NCBI GenBank assembly: GCA_026984045.1
Contig: JALSSV010000102.1
Coordinates: 1-64,000 of the forward strand
DNA from: Chromatiales bacterium
GTDB taxonomy: Bacteria; Pseudomonadota; Gammaproteobacteria; UBA6429; Thiohalophilaceae
Length of the DNA stretch: 64,000 nt
Reading direction: 5' to 3'
Under the pieces are notes generated by a model that saw only the letters and a program-made list of their open reading frames with translations, did not search any database and was not told the origin of the DNA. The translations under genes and the position numbers were made by a program. Positions 54,310 to 63,683 of the stretch are shown here, one piece after another; the first letter of the stretch is position 1; the number at the start of each line of letters is the position of its first letter.

Positions 54310-54960
54310 ATGAGCACGGTCGCAGTCATTGATTACGGCATGGGCAACCTGCACTCGGTCGCCAAGGCCCTGGAGCACACCGGGATCGCGGCGCAGGTGC
54401 GGGTGACTGCCGATCACGCCGCCATCCGTGCCGCCAGCCACGTGGTGTTGCCGGGCGTGGGCGCGATCCGCGATTGCATGGCCGAGATCCGCCGCCTGGG
54501 CCTCGACGAAACGGTGCGCCAGGTGGCGGCCGCCGGCACTCCCCTGCTGGGGGTCTGCGTGGGCATGCAGGCCATGCTCGAGTGGAGCGCCGAGAACGAG
54601 GGTACCGACTGCCTGGGCCTGTTGCCGGGCAAGGTGTTGCCCTTCGCCACCGACATGCGGGATCCGGCCACGGGCGAGCGGCTCAAGATTCCGCACATGG
54701 GCTGGAACCAGGTCCACCAGACCCGGTCTCATCCCCTGTGGACCGACATTCCCCAGGACGCCCGCTTCTATTTCGTGCACAGCTATTACGCCGAACCCGC
54801 CGATCCGGCCCTGGTGGCCGCCACCACCGAATATGGCCAGCCCTTCGCCTCGGCCCTGGCGCGGGGCAACGTGTTCGCCGTGCAGTTTCACCCGGAGAAG
54901 AGCCAGCAGGCAGGTCTGCAACTGTATGCCAACTTCCTGCGCTGGAACGGCACGATCTGA
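54310..54960 (+). CDS. hisH: Imidazole glycerol phosphate synthase, glutaminase subunit
   Basis: 216 residues. Class I amidotransferase with nucleophile C83 (LLGVCVGMQ) and catalytic His and Glu in VQFHPEKSQ. With HisF it forms imidazole glycerol phosphate and AICAR. It lies 13 bp after hisB. Confidence 0.97.
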   Translation: MSTVAVIDYGMGNLHSVAKALEHTGIAAQVRVTADHAAIRAASHVVLPGVGAIRDCMAEIRRLGLDETVRQVAAAGTPLLGVCVGMQAMLEWSAENEGTDCLGLLPGKVLPFATDMRDPATGERLKIPHMGWNQVHQTRSHPLWTDIPQDARFYFVHSYYAEPADPALVAATTEYGQPFASALARGNVFAVQFHPEKSQQAGLQLYANFLRWNGTI

Positions 54961-54985
54961 TTCCGCACAACCGAAGAGACATGCC

Positions 54986-55729
54986 ATGCTTCTGATCCCC
55001 GCCATCGACCTCAAGGACGGCAAGTGCGTGCGCCTGCGCCAGGGGCGCATGGAGGAGGCCACGGTCTTCTCCGACGACCCGGTGGCCATGGCCGGGCAGT
55101 GGAAGGCGGCGGGTGCCCGGCGCCTGCACATCGTCGATCTCAACGGCGCCTTCGAGGGCCGACCGGTCAATGCCGAGGTGGTTCGGGCCATCGCCGAGGC
55201 CCATCCGGATCTGCCCATCCAGCTCGGCGGCGGGATCCGCGACGAGGACACGGTGCAGGCCTATCTGGATGCCGGCGTGCAATACGTGATCATCGGCACC
55301 AAGGCCGTCAGCGCGCCCCACTTCATCAACGATCTGTGTCTGGAGTTTCCCGGCCACATCATCGTCGGTCTCGATGCGAAGGACGGCAAGGTGGCCATCG
55401 ACGGCTGGTCCAAGCTCTCCCGGCACGACGTCATCGACATGGCGAAGCGCTTCGAGGACGACGGCGTGGAAGCCATCATCTATACCGACATTGGTCGTGA
55501 CGGCATGATGAGCGGCGTCAACGTGGCGGCCACCGTCAAGCTCGCCCAGGCCATCCACATCCCGGTCATCGCCTCCGGCGGCATCACCAACCTCGACGAC
55601 ATCCGCGCCCTGTGCGCCGTGGCCGACGAGGGCATCATGGGCGCCATCACGGGGCGGGCCATCTACGAGGGCACCCTGGATTTCGCCGAAGGCCAGAAAC
55701 TGGCCGACGAGTTGACTGGCAATGATTGA
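54986..55729 (+). CDS. hisA: ProFAR isomerase
   Basis: 247 residues, a (beta/alpha)8 barrel. Catalytic Asp in [13 protein letters not shown] and the second Asp in [10 protein letters not shown]; the phosphate loops QLGGGIRD and IASGGI are intact. It catalyses the Amadori rearrangement of ProFAR. The start (MLLIPAIDL) is the internal ATG at 54986. Confidence 0.97.
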   Translation: MLLIPAIDLKDGKCVRLRQGRMEEATVFSDDPVAMAGQWKAAGARRLHIVDLNGAFEGRPVNAEVVRAIAEAHPDLPIQLGGGIRDEDTVQAYLDAGVQYVIIGTKAVSAPHFINDLCLEFPGHIIVGLDAKDGKVAIDGWSKLSRHDVIDMAKRFEDDGVEAIIYTDIGRDGMMSGVNVAATVKLAQAIHIPVIASGGITNLDDIRALCAVADEGIMGAITGRAIYEGTLDFAEGQKLADELTGND

Positions 55730-55742
55730 GCGCACTGGAAAA

Positions 55743-55862
55743 AACGCAGAGGGCGCAGAGACGCAGAGAACACAGAGGTTTTTTGAAGTGGATATGGCGG
55801 CACCGAATGACCGGAACAGAGGGTTCCCCTCACAATACTCGGCGTCCTCTGCGCCTCTGCGT
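55743..55862. repeat. his-region inverted element A (hisA-hisF gap)
   Basis: The purine-rich left arm 55743-55777 begins AACGCAGAGGGCGCAGAG and the inverted right arm 55842-55862 reads GCGTCCTCTGCGCCTCTGCG. It fills most of the 161-bp hisA-hisF gap. The left arm matches element C (57246) at 34 of 35 positions. Confidence 0.85.
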
Positions 55863-55890
55863 TATTTGCAGATGGCCGGGTAAACGGATC

Positions 55891-56658
<768 letters not shown>

Positions 56659-56687
56659 GGGTGGCCTTGATTGGCGATCGTGGAAGG

Positions 56688-56823
56688 AACGCAGAGGGCG
56701 CAGAGACGCAGAGGGCATGGCGGCTTCTGGATAATCAGAACGGTACGGGACAAACCGCAGGGAACATGCCAATACCCGAAAAATCACCCTCCGCGTCCTC
56801 TGCGCCTCTGCGCCCTCTGCGTT
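56688..56823. repeat. his-region inverted element B (hisF-hisI gap)
   Basis: The left arm 56688-56714 begins AACGCAGAGGGCGCAGAG; the right arm 56791-56823 contains CTCTGCGCCCTCTGCGTT, its reverse complement. It occupies most of the 184-bp hisF-hisI gap. Confidence 0.88.
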
Positions 56824-56842
56824 CTTTACAGCGGAGTCCGTG

Positions 56843-57229
56843 ATGAGCGACAACTGGCTGGATGCAATCAAGTGGACCGAGGACGGCCTGGTGCCGGTGA
56901 TTGCCCAGGAGGCGTCCACCGGGCAGGTGCTGATGCTGGCCTGGATGAACCGCGAGGCGCTGGCGCTGAGCGTGCAGGAAGGCCGGGCCATCTACTGGTC
57001 GCGCTCGCGGCAGAAGCTGTGGCGCAAGGGCGAGGAGTCGGGCCATGTGCAGATCCTCAAGGACATCCGCCTCGACTGCGACAACGATGTGGTATTGTTG
57101 CAGGTCGAGCAGCAGGGCGGCATCGCCTGCCACACCGGCCGCCACCACTGCTTCTACAAGCAGCTCCAGGGCGACCGCTGGGTCGAAGTGGACCCGGTGC
57201 TGCGCGATCCAAAGGAGATTTACAAGTAA
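56843..57229 (+). CDS. hisI: Phosphoribosyl-AMP cyclohydrolase
   Basis: 128 residues, HisI only (no fused HisE). Zinc and magnesium sites are visible in DCDNDVV, and [10 protein letters not shown]. It opens the purine ring of PR-AMP. The ATG at 56843 is preferred to the adjacent GTG at 56840. Confidence 0.96.
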   Translation: MSDNWLDAIKWTEDGLVPVIAQEASTGQVLMLAWMNREALALSVQEGRAIYWSRSRQKLWRKGEESGHVQILKDIRLDCDNDVVLLQVEQQGGIACHTGRHHCFYKQLQGDRWVEVDPVLRDPKEIYK

Positions 57230-57245
57230 GGGGTCTGGTGGAAAG

Positions 57246-57612
57246 AACGCAGAGGGCGCAGAGACGCAGAGAACGCAGAGAATGTTGATAGTGAGCCTGA
57301 CAGTTGCATAAATTTGGCATCATTCCCTGCTGAAACAGCCTATATGCAGGACGAAATGCAGTGTGCGTCGCGATTACCGGATTTCACCACATGTGAAATC
57401 CAAAAACGGTCAGATACGTAGCCCGGATGGAGCGCCAGCGTAATCCGGGAACGGTGTTTCCCCGGATTCCGGTCCTGCGGACCTGCATCCGGGCTACACG
57501 ATGGCTGCCGAATTTATGCAATGATCAGGTTAGGATTCAGTGAAATGAAACGGGTGGCCACAGACGAAACGAAAAACCTCTGTGCCCTCTGCGTCTCTGC
57601 GCCCTCTGCGTT
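57246..57612. repeat. his-region inverted element C (hisI-hisE gap), containing a nested hairpin repeat
   Basis: The outer arms 57246-57280 and 57578-57612 are 35 bases each, 32 of 35 complementary. They bracket about 300 bp with no gene, which include the TAGCCCGG hairpin repeat at 57419-57529. The hisI-hisE gap is 419 bp, very large for this gene pair. Confidence 0.9.
57419..57529. repeat. Two-copy hairpin repeat (TAGCCCGGATGG type), copy 2
   Basis: It opens with TAGCCCGGATGGAGCG, closes with GCATCCGGGCTACA and is followed by TGCCGAATTTATGCAATGAT, the same tail as copy 1 at 37838-37956. The whole unit, hairpin plus tail, is therefore the repeated sequence. Confidence 0.8.
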
Positions 57613-57648
57613 CTTTGCAGTGGCGCCGGCAAGGAGGATCGTCGGCCC

Positions 57649-57969
57649 ATGAATGACGTCCTGACCCAGCTGGCCGCCGTGCTCGAAGAGCGCAAGAGTG
57701 CCGATCCCGACAGTTCCTACGTGGCGAAGCTGTATGCAAAGGGGCTGGATGCGATTTTGAAGAAGATCGGCGAAGAGGCCACGGAGACGGTGATGGCGGC
57801 CAAGGATGGAGAACCGCGGCAGATCGTCTACGAGGTGGCCGATCTGTGGTTTCACACCCTGGTGCTGCTGGCCCGCGAAGGCCTGGGGCCGGACGACGTG
57901 CTGGCCGAGCTGCAGCGCCGCTTCGGGCTCTCGGGGCTGGAAGAGAAAGCCCGAAGGAGCAAGCCATGA
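57649..57969 (+). CDS. hisE: Phosphoribosyl-ATP pyrophosphatase
   Basis: 106 residues, an all-helical MazG-like fold. The metal-site [14 protein letters not shown] and [13 protein letters not shown] are conserved. It hydrolyses PR-ATP to PR-AMP, the step before HisI. The start follows AAGGAGG. It overlaps hinT by 4 bases. Confidence 0.96.
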   Translation: MNDVLTQLAAVLEERKSADPDSSYVAKLYAKGLDAILKKIGEEATETVMAAKDGEPRQIVYEVADLWFHTLVLLAREGLGPDDVLAELQRRFGLSGLEEKARRSKP

Positions 57970-58304
57970 GCGATTGCCTGTTCTGCCGGATCGCCGCCGG
58001 CGAGGTCCCGGCCGACATCGTCTACGAAGACGAGAAGGTGGTGGTGTTCAAGGACATCAACCCCAAGGCGGCGGTGCACCTGCTGCTGATTCCCCGCCTC
58101 CATGTGGCCAGCCTGCGGGAGGTCACGCCGGAACAGGATGAACTGCTGGGCTACATGCTGCGCCTGACGGCGAAGCTGGCCGCGGATCAGGGGCTGGACG
58201 AGGGCTATCGCACCATCATCAATACCGGTCCCGGCGGGGGGCAGGTGATCTTTCATCTGCACGTGCATCTGCTCGGCGGCGAAGGGCTGCCGGGTTTTGG
58301 TTGA
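57966..58304 (+). CDS. hinT: HIT-family purine nucleoside phosphoramidase
   Basis: 112 residues. N-terminal [10 protein letters not shown] and the histidine triad [10 protein letters not shown] are complete. HinT hydrolyses aminoacyl-AMP and nucleotide phosphoramidates. Its position between hisE and tatA is common in gammaproteobacteria. Coupled to hisE by an ATGA overlap. Confidence 0.95.
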   Translation: MSDCLFCRIAAGEVPADIVYEDEKVVVFKDINPKAAVHLLLIPRLHVASLREVTPEQDELLGYMLRLTAKLAADQGLDEGYRTIINTGPGGGQVIFHLHVHLLGGEGLPGFG

Positions 58305-58339
58305 ACGACAAGCGGAAACATCCGCTGGAGGAGAGAAAC

Positions 58340-58561
58340 ATGGGTGGTATCAGCATCTGGCAGTTGTTGATCATTCTGGTCATCGTGTTGCTGCTGTTCG
58401 GCGCCAAGCGCCTGCGTAACGTGGGTTCCGACCTGGGCGCCGCCGTGAAGGGCTTCAAGAAGGCCGTCAAGGAGGAGGAAGAAGCCGAGCCGGAGAAGCT
58501 GGAGAAGGCCGAGAAGGTCATCGAGGGCGAGGCCCGGGTCAAGCAGGAAGACAAGTCCTGA
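58340..58561 (+). CDS. tatA: Sec-independent translocase subunit TatA
   Basis: 73 residues. A short N-terminus, one helix ([19 protein letters not shown]), the FGxKRL hinge and an amphipathic helix ([12 protein letters not shown]), then an acidic tail. TatA polymerises to form the Tat pore. GGAGG precedes the ATG at 58340. Confidence 0.96.
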   Translation: MGGISIWQLLIILVIVLLLFGAKRLRNVGSDLGAAVKGFKKAVKEEEEAEPEKLEKAEKVIEGEARVKQEDKS

Positions 58562-58603
58562 AGCGCCCTGCCTGGCGCTACCGCCTGAACCGCGAGCCGG
58601 ATC

Positions 58604-59119
58604 GTGTTTGACATCGGTTTCTGGGAACTGGCCCTGATTGCCGTGGTGGCCCTGCTGGTGATCGGTCCCGAGCGCCTGCCGGAAGTGGCGCGCAAGGCCG
58701 GCATGTGGGTGGGGCGCATGCGGCGTTTCGTCAGCAACGTGAAGGCCGATATCGATCGCGAGCTGCGCCAGGAAGAGCTGCGCAAGGCCCTGGAGCGCAA
58801 CGCCGGGCTCGACGAAATCAAGCAGATCATGAACACCGATGCCTTCGTGCTCGAGGAAGAGGATCGTCCCAAGCCGGCGGCGGCCGCATCCGCTGCCCCG
58901 GGCGCAGGGGAAAACGAAACCGATCCGGTGGCCCTGGCCGAGCGCATTCAGACGCGCGAGACGGCGCCGACAGAGAACGACGAAGAGGAAGGTTTCGACA
59001 ACGATTCCGGCCATGCCGATCTGGCCGAGACCCCCTTCGAGCCGACGCCGCCCGCCTTCGAGAGCGGCGAGAGCGACGACAGCACGAGCCTGAAGGACGA
59101 TGAACGCAAGCCGTCCTGA
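58604..59119 (+). CDS. tatB: Sec-independent translocase subunit TatB
   Basis: 171 residues from GTG at 58604. Membrane helix [21 protein letters not shown] with the conserved GPERLP hinge, a long amphipathic helix and an acidic, proline-rich tail. With TatC it recognises twin-arginine signals. It overlaps tatC by 20 bases. Confidence 0.95.
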   Translation: MFDIGFWELALIAVVALLVIGPERLPEVARKAGMWVGRMRRFVSNVKADIDRELRQEELRKALERNAGLDEIKQIMNTDAFVLEEEDRPKPAAAASAAPGAGENETDPVALAERIQTRETAPTENDEEEGFDNDSGHADLAETPFEPTPPAFESGESDDSTSLKDDERKPS

Positions 59120-59972
59120 TCCCGAGACCTCCGCAGCCGAAACCGAACAGGAGCAGCCGTTTCTCGCCCACCTGGTGGAGTTGCGAGACCGATTGCTGCG
59201 TTCGGTGATGGTGGTGCTGGTGATTTTCCTGGCCCTGTTCAGCTTTGCCAACGACATCTATCACCTGCTGGCCGCGCCGCTGTTGGCGCGTTTGCCCGAA
59301 GGACAGACCATGATCGCCACCGGCGTGATGTCCCCTTTCCTCACGCCGTTCAAGCTCACCCTGGTGGTGTCGATCTTTCTGGGCATGCCGTTCATTCTCT
59401 ATCAGATCTGGGCCTTCATCGCGCCCGGCCTGTACCGTCACGAAAAGCGCATCGCCTTTCCCCTGCTGGTATCGAGCATCATTCTGTTCTATCTGGGGAT
59501 GGTGTTCGCCTACTACGTGGTCTTTCCGCTGGTGTTTGGATTCATGGCCTCGACCACGCCGGAGGGCGTGGCGCTGACTCCCGACATCAGCCAGTATCTG
59601 GATTTCGCCCTCAAGCTGTTCTTCGCCTTCGGCGTGGCCTTCGAAGTGCCCATCGCCACCATCCTGCTGGTGCTGGCCGGGATCACCACGCCCGAGAGCC
59701 TGACCGCCAAACGGCCCTACATCATCGTGGCCGCCTTCGTAATCGGCATGCTGCTGACGCCGCCCGACATCATCTCCCAGACCCTCCTGGCGGTGCCCAT
59801 GTGGCTGCTGTTCGAGATCGGCGTGTTCTTCTCGCGGCTGCTGTTGCGCCGCCGCGAACAGGATGCCGCCGAGCGGGAGCTGACCGAGGCGCAGATGGAA
59901 GACGAGCTGGACAAGGCCATCGCGGACGAAGAGCGCCTCGACGTGATCGACAAGCCCGGCAAGCCGGAGTGA
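59100..59972 (+). CDS. tatC: Sec-independent translocase subunit TatC
   Basis: 290 residues with six membrane helices. Conserved [13 protein letters not shown], FxLPE-type cytoplasmic loop and the periplasmic PFLTPFKL segment are present. TatC binds the RR signal peptide. It would export SoxY and other cofactor proteins. The C-terminal 50 residues are highly charged. Confidence 0.96.
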   Translation: MNASRPDPETSAAETEQEQPFLAHLVELRDRLLRSVMVVLVIFLALFSFANDIYHLLAAPLLARLPEGQTMIATGVMSPFLTPFKLTLVVSIFLGMPFILYQIWAFIAPGLYRHEKRIAFPLLVSSIILFYLGMVFAYYVVFPLVFGFMASTTPEGVALTPDISQYLDFALKLFFAFGVAFEVPIATILLVLAGITTPESLTAKRPYIIVAAFVIGMLLTPPDIISQTLLAVPMWLLFEIGVFFSRLLLRRREQDAAERELTEAQMEDELDKAIADEERLDVIDKPGKPE

Positions 59973-60033
59973 CGCCCTGGGTCGACGGCGTTCGCGCCGG
60001 GACTCGAGCAGCGCATCGAACTTGAACACGGCC

Positions 60034-60059
60034 GGGCGAAGGCGGAGGCGCCGTCGCCC
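60034..60059. terminator. Convergent hairpin between tatC and the TPR gene
   Basis: An 11-bp stem GGGCGAAGGCG/CGCCGTCGCCC with one mismatch and a 4-base loop lies between the two convergent stops. No T-run follows on either strand. Confidence 0.35.
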
Positions 60060-60073
60060 CTCGTCCCTCGTCC

Positions 60074-61399
60074 TCAGAAGGCGTGCTGAACCGCGACCAT
60101 GGCCAGGTTGCGGGTGTAGTCGTAGTCGATGGTGCCACCGCCCGGTGACGGCAGGCTGATGGGGCCGACATTGGACGAGTTGTCGGTGTAGGTGTAGCTG
60201 TACACGAGATCGGTGCCGGGGCTCAGCTTGCGGGTGAGTTCGGCCATGGCTCGCAGGCGGTTGTCTTGCCGACGCACATGCCGGTTGGACAGGAAGTAGT
60301 AGACGTTGTCCTGCTTGTACAGGCTCAGGCGGTATTCCGCGCCCAGGCGCAGTTTCCAGTGGACTGACAGCCTTTGCCGCCAGTCGACTCGCAGCCGGTG
60401 CCGCTGTGGGGAGACACTGTGGAAGTAGTTGCTGGTGCGCAGATCGTTGCGGTCGTTGTCCTGAAACTGGTAGTAGGCCCGAACCGTGCTCGAACTGCCA
60501 GCCCGCCAGCGGGCGCCGAGACGCAGATCGTAGCTGCTGCCGGAAAGGTAGTCGTAACGGTTGTCGATGGCGCTGAGACTGCGCGCACGGAAGCGCAGTT
60601 GCAATCGGGTGGTGCGGGACAGGCTGCGCCTGCCCCGCAGTTCCAGGCCGACGATTTGCAGATAGCCGTTGCCGCCGTAACTGGAACGAGAGAGGCGCAG
60701 CCCCCCTTCGGTCGTCCACTTGCCCAGGGGCAGGCTCTTGTAGATCCCGGCGAACAGGTCGGTGTAGTTGTAGTCACCCAGGCTGGCGTAGAAGTCACCG
60801 AAGGCACCGGCGCGCAGGAGCACGCCATCACGCAGTCGGCCACTGAGAATCCCCCGGGTCTGGGCATACAGTTCCAGGAAGCCGTCAGAGGAACCGGTGG
60901 GCACGGTGATGACATCCGAGGTGAGGGTGATGTTGTCGTCGTAGCCGAGGCCGGCATAGGCGAAGCTGCGCCAGCGGCTGCGGGTGGCGGCCAGTTGCCG
61001 GGCGGCCAGGGCCCGCAGCCTGGGATCGTCGGTGTTGTCGCGGGCCTTGCGGAACCAGTGGGCGGCGTCCTTGGAATCGCCCTGCTTGCGCTTGACAAGG
61101 CCCAGGTTGTACCAGGCCAGCGCGGCGATCTGCTTGAAACGGGCAGCCTGCAGGAAGGCGGCTTCGGCCTGGTCGTAGTGACCCAGTTTGTAATGGGTGA
61201 CGCCGAGATTGTAGAAGATGGCCGCATCGCGCATCCCGGCCTGCCGGGCCTTTTCGAACCCGTCGAGCGCCCGCCTATAGTCGCCCTTCCTGAAGGCCTG
61301 TTGTCCGTTGCGGAAATCGGTCTGGGCATCGGCCAGGGCACTGGTGATGCCAAGGCACAGCAGCAGGGCGAACAGGCTGCCTTGGAGCAGTCGTCTCAT
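60074..61399 (-). CDS. TPR protein with outer-membrane beta-barrel domain
   Basis: 441 residues with a signal peptide (cleavage near ALADA). TPR repeats cover about 25-150 (RNGQQAFRKGDYRRAL, AIFYNLGVTHYKLGHYDQAE, AWYNLGLVKRKQGD). The rest (about 165-441) is a beta-barrel rich in Arg, Tyr and Gly that ends in Phe (VQHAF). This fold order resembles Slam/PgaA-like secretion barrels. Substrate unknown; I would not assign one. Confidence 0.75.
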   Translation of the reverse strand: MRRLLQGSLFALLLCLGITSALADAQTDFRNGQQAFRKGDYRRALDGFEKARQAGMRDAAIFYNLGVTHYKLGHYDQAEAAFLQAARFKQIAALAWYNLGLVKRKQGDSKDAAHWFRKARDNTDDPRLRALAARQLAATRSRWRSFAYAGLGYDDNITLTSDVITVPTGSSDGFLELYAQTRGILSGRLRDGVLLRAGAFGDFYASLGDYNYTDLFAGIYKSLPLGKWTTEGGLRLSRSSYGGNGYLQIVGLELRGRRSLSRTTRLQLRFRARSLSAIDNRYDYLSGSSYDLRLGARWRAGSSSTVRAYYQFQDNDRNDLRTSNYFHSVSPQRHRLRVDWRQRLSVHWKLRLGAEYRLSLYKQDNVYYFLSNRHVRRQDNRLRAMAELTRKLSPGTDLVYSYTYTDNSSNVGPISLPSPGGGTIDYDYTRNLAMVAVQHAF

Positions 61400-61778
61400 C
61401 TTGATTCCTCCACTATCTCAAGGATGTTTCCTGTCATTCGGCTTGTGGTCAGGTCAGACACGCCGGCACGGCCGGGACCGAACGAACATGAAAATTTGAC
61501 CCGTTACCGCAAGCCGGCGAGCCTTTGCAGGCCCGGGAATGGCGTGTCCCGTTTTGCGGCTGTTGCAGGGCTGGGAACGCTTCTTTCCCACGAGCCACCG
61601 GTTGATGCAGGGCATCATCGGCGGGCAAAAACGGCGTTCCAGGCCTTCTGAAACCGTGTTTGCATGGATTCCTTGCAAGCACAAAAGGCCCCCGCATGAA
61701 ATGCGGGGGCCTTTATCTTACGGCATCGGGCCGGTCAGGCCCATGCCTGCATCACGTTTCAACCGCCTGTGAAACGGA
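61400..61778. other. 379-bp gene-free interval
   Basis: No credible gene or RNA gene is seen. It holds one strong hairpin terminator (61684-61714). Short frames here lack coding periodicity and known motifs. Confidence 0.55.
61684..61714 (-). terminator. Strong terminator after the acidic repeat gene
   Basis: A perfect 14-bp stem AAAGGCCCCCGCAT/ATGCGGGGGCCTTT with a 3-base loop lies 64 bp beyond the stop of the acidic repeat gene. On the minus strand it ends in TTTTGT. Confidence 0.8.
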
Positions 61779-62216
61779 TCAGAGGTCGTCAGGACGACGG
61801 TTGTCGTTCATTTCGTCCTTGCTGTTTTGCATCTCGTCCTGGCTCTCGTCCTTGCTGTCCTCCATTTCGTCCTTGCTCTCGTCCTTGCTGTCTTCCATTT
61901 CGTCCTTGCTCTCATCCTTGCTGTCTTCCATTTCGTCTTTGTTCTCGTCCTTGCCTTCATCCATGTCGCCGTGATCCTCGCGATCGTCATCGGCTTCGTG
62001 TTCGTCATCCTTGCGATGGTCGGCATCCTGTGCATGCTCTTTCGAGGTGTCACTGCGGTGCGCCTCGTCGCGCATTTCGATTTGCCGGGTGACGTCACTG
62101 ACCGTGTCGTTGGAATCGATGACCTCCATGGTCACGTCGTCAGGGGAGGCGCTGGCCGTGCCGGCCATCAGGGTGCCGAAGACGATGGCGGAAAAGAGTG
62201 TGAGGGGCTTGTTCAT
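61779..62216 (-). CDS. Exported acidic tandem-repeat protein
   Basis: 145 residues with a Sec signal (MNKPLTLFSAIVFGTLMAGTA, cleaved near ASA). The mature part is extremely acidic and ends in about four 11-residue units of the type SKDESKDEMED. The DNA shows three near-identical 33-bp units at 61842-61940. I do not recognise a family; binding of divalent cations or a periplasmic spacer role are possible. It follows the anti-sigma gene by 49 bp and is likely in the same operon. Confidence 0.75.
   Translation of the reverse strand: MNKPLTLFSAIVFGTLMAGTASASPDDVTMEVIDSNDTVSDVTRQIEMRDEAHRSDTSKEHAQDADHRKDDEHEADDDREDHGDMDEGKDENKDEMEDSKDESKDEMEDSKDESKDEMEDSKDESQDEMQNSKDEMNDNRRPDDL
61842..61940. repeat. 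Three tandem 33-bp repeats within the acidic protein gene
   Basis: Units 61842-61874, 61875-61907 and 61908-61940 differ by one to a few bases and each encodes 11 residues. Flanking sequence on both sides is a diverged version of the same unit, pointing to recent expansion. Confidence 0.85.
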
Positions 62217-62265
62217 GGTCGTTCTCCTGTGCTTTGCGGTGTGGGGTGGTGAGGGGCTTGTCCGC

Positions 62266-62934
62266 TCAGACCGGGGTGGCAGCGCGGCTGGCCGAGCCGC
62301 CACCGGTGCTGACGCGGACGGGGATCCGGAAGACTTTTTTCACGCCCTGCACTTCGATCTGGGCAATCAGCTCGCCCTGGGCATCGGTGTGGGCAACCAG
62401 CGGCAGGCGCAGCAGATTGCGACCGGGTTCCAGCCGATCGGTCCAGGCAATTTCCCTGGCCTCGGGACGGTTGGCCAGGGAAACACCGGGCGGCAGCTGG
62501 ATGCGAAAGCGGACCTGCTCGTAACGATCCTGCGCCGGGACGTTGAAGGCCAGGCTGACGGTGCGGGTTTTTTGTACCTGCAGGGTGATGGCCTGGGCAG
62601 GGGGGAGGGCGTTTTCTTCGCCCGGTTGCCAGAAGCCGACGGCGACCCACAGGGCCACGCCGGCGGCCACGGCACTGCCAAATCCGGTCAGGAAACCACG
62701 GGTGCGCTGGGCATGTCGCTCACGGATGCGATGCACGGCGCGCGCGGCAAAACCGGGCGCCGCTTCCTCCAGGGGCAGTTTGCGCAGCCGTGCCAGCAGC
62801 GCCCGGCGCTCGGCCAGCTCGCGCCGGCAGTCCGCGCAGTTTGCCAGATGCGCCGCCAGGGCGTCGCCGTGCGGTTGGTCCAGCAGGCCGTCCAGGTAAT
62901 CGTCGAGCAGGTTGTGGGCTTCGGTGCAGTGCAT
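62266..62934 (-). CDS. Membrane-bound zinc-finger anti-sigma factor
   Basis: 222 residues from the ATG at 62934, which has AGAGGAG upstream. The zinc-binding HLANCADCRREL (H-x3-C-x2-C) is in the first 45 residues, a membrane helix lies near 85-105, and a periplasmic beta domain follows. Such ZAS proteins hold an ECF sigma factor inactive until a signal releases it. It starts 14 bp after the sigma gene stop. Confidence 0.88.
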   Translation of the reverse strand: MHCTEAHNLLDDYLDGLLDQPHGDALAAHLANCADCRRELAERRALLARLRKLPLEEAAPGFAARAVHRIRERHAQRTRGFLTGFGSAVAAGVALWVAVGFWQPGEENALPPAQAITLQVQKTRTVSLAFNVPAQDRYEQVRFRIQLPPGVSLANRPEAREIAWTDRLEPGRNLLRLPLVAHTDAQGELIAQIEVQGVKKVFRIPVRVSTGGGSASRAATPV

Positions 62935-62948
62935 GGTTTCGTCTCCTC

Positions 62949-63518
62949 TCACCCGTTAACACGACGGTGGGAGGCAAAAGGTTCCACTGCTTTTTCCCGC
63001 AGCAGTTCCCGCAGGCGGGCCCGGGCGCGGTGCAGGCGGGACTTGAGGGTGCCGATGGGCTGGGCGAGGATCTGGCTCAGCTCCGGCAGGGTATAGCCTT
63101 CCACGTCATGAAAGAGGATGAGGCTGCGCTGGTTCTCGTTGAGCCGCTCGAGCGCCGCCTGCAGGGGAGCGTCGAGGTCGTCATATTCGGGGTTGTGGGT
63201 GTCCGGCAGGTGTTCCAGCCGGGTTTCGCTTTCGCCATCGAGGCTGGCGAAGGGGGTGCGGCGGTGGGCGCGCAGGGTGTCGATGTAGAGGTTGTAGAGA
63301 CTGCGGGCCAGCCAGGGACGGAGTTCGGCGATTTCGCGCAGTTTCCGGCGGCGGTCGAACAGCCGCAGCAGCAGTTCCTGCACCAGATCCTCGGCATCGT
63401 GACGGTTGCCGGTGAGCCGGTAGGCCAGGCGGTAGAGATCGTCCACGTGAGGGCCCACGCGCTGCTCGAAGTCGTCGGCATCACGGCGGCGGAAGGGAAA
63501 CAGGTTGTTGGCAGCCAT
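62949..63518 (-). CDS. ECF-type RNA polymerase sigma factor
   Basis: 189 residues (ATG 63518; a GTG at 63530 is an alternative). Region 2 (LYRLAYRLTGNRHDAEDLVQE) and region 4 (ERLNENQRSLILFHDVEGYTLPEL, IGTLKSRLHRARARL) are intact, with no region 1 or 3. It belongs to the RpoE-like group with a cognate anti-sigma downstream. Target promoters cannot be defined here. Confidence 0.9.
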   Translation of the reverse strand: MAANNLFPFRRRDADDFEQRVGPHVDDLYRLAYRLTGNRHDAEDLVQELLLRLFDRRRKLREIAELRPWLARSLYNLYIDTLRAHRRTPFASLDGESETRLEHLPDTHNPEYDDLDAPLQAALERLNENQRSLILFHDVEGYTLPELSQILAQPIGTLKSRLHRARARLRELLREKAVEPFASHRRVNG

Positions 63519-63612
63519 ATCCTCTGACACGCTTGGGGGCGGGAAAAGGTTCCCCCATTATGCGCGGATGGCGGGAAAATGCGCCAAACCGTGAGACAAT
63601 TCACAAAACGGT

Positions 63613-63665
63613 CTGGCAGGCCGTTGAAAAAGCCCGAGGGAAGGGCGCTTTCAACGGCCTGCCAG
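63613..63665. repeat. Long hairpin in the leader of the DUF255 gene
   Basis: CTGGCAGGCCGTTGAAA (63613-63629) and its exact complement (63649-63665) form a 17-bp stem, with an inner GCCC/GGGC pairing. It lies between the divergent sigma factor and DUF255 genes and ends 19 bp before the latter's ATG. Confidence 0.75.
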
Positions 63666-63683
63666 GGGAGACAGGCACCTGTG

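Noticed and set aside
61842-61940. 33-bp direct repeats as a possible CRISPR array or VNTR outside genes
   Set aside because: There are no spacers; the units are contiguous, in frame, and encode the acidic repeats of an exported protein.
63525-63553. GGAACC-N17-GTGTCA as an autoregulated ECF promoter
   Set aside because: The -10 would coincide with the possible GTG start codon and leave almost no leader before the ATG; the -10 match is also poor.
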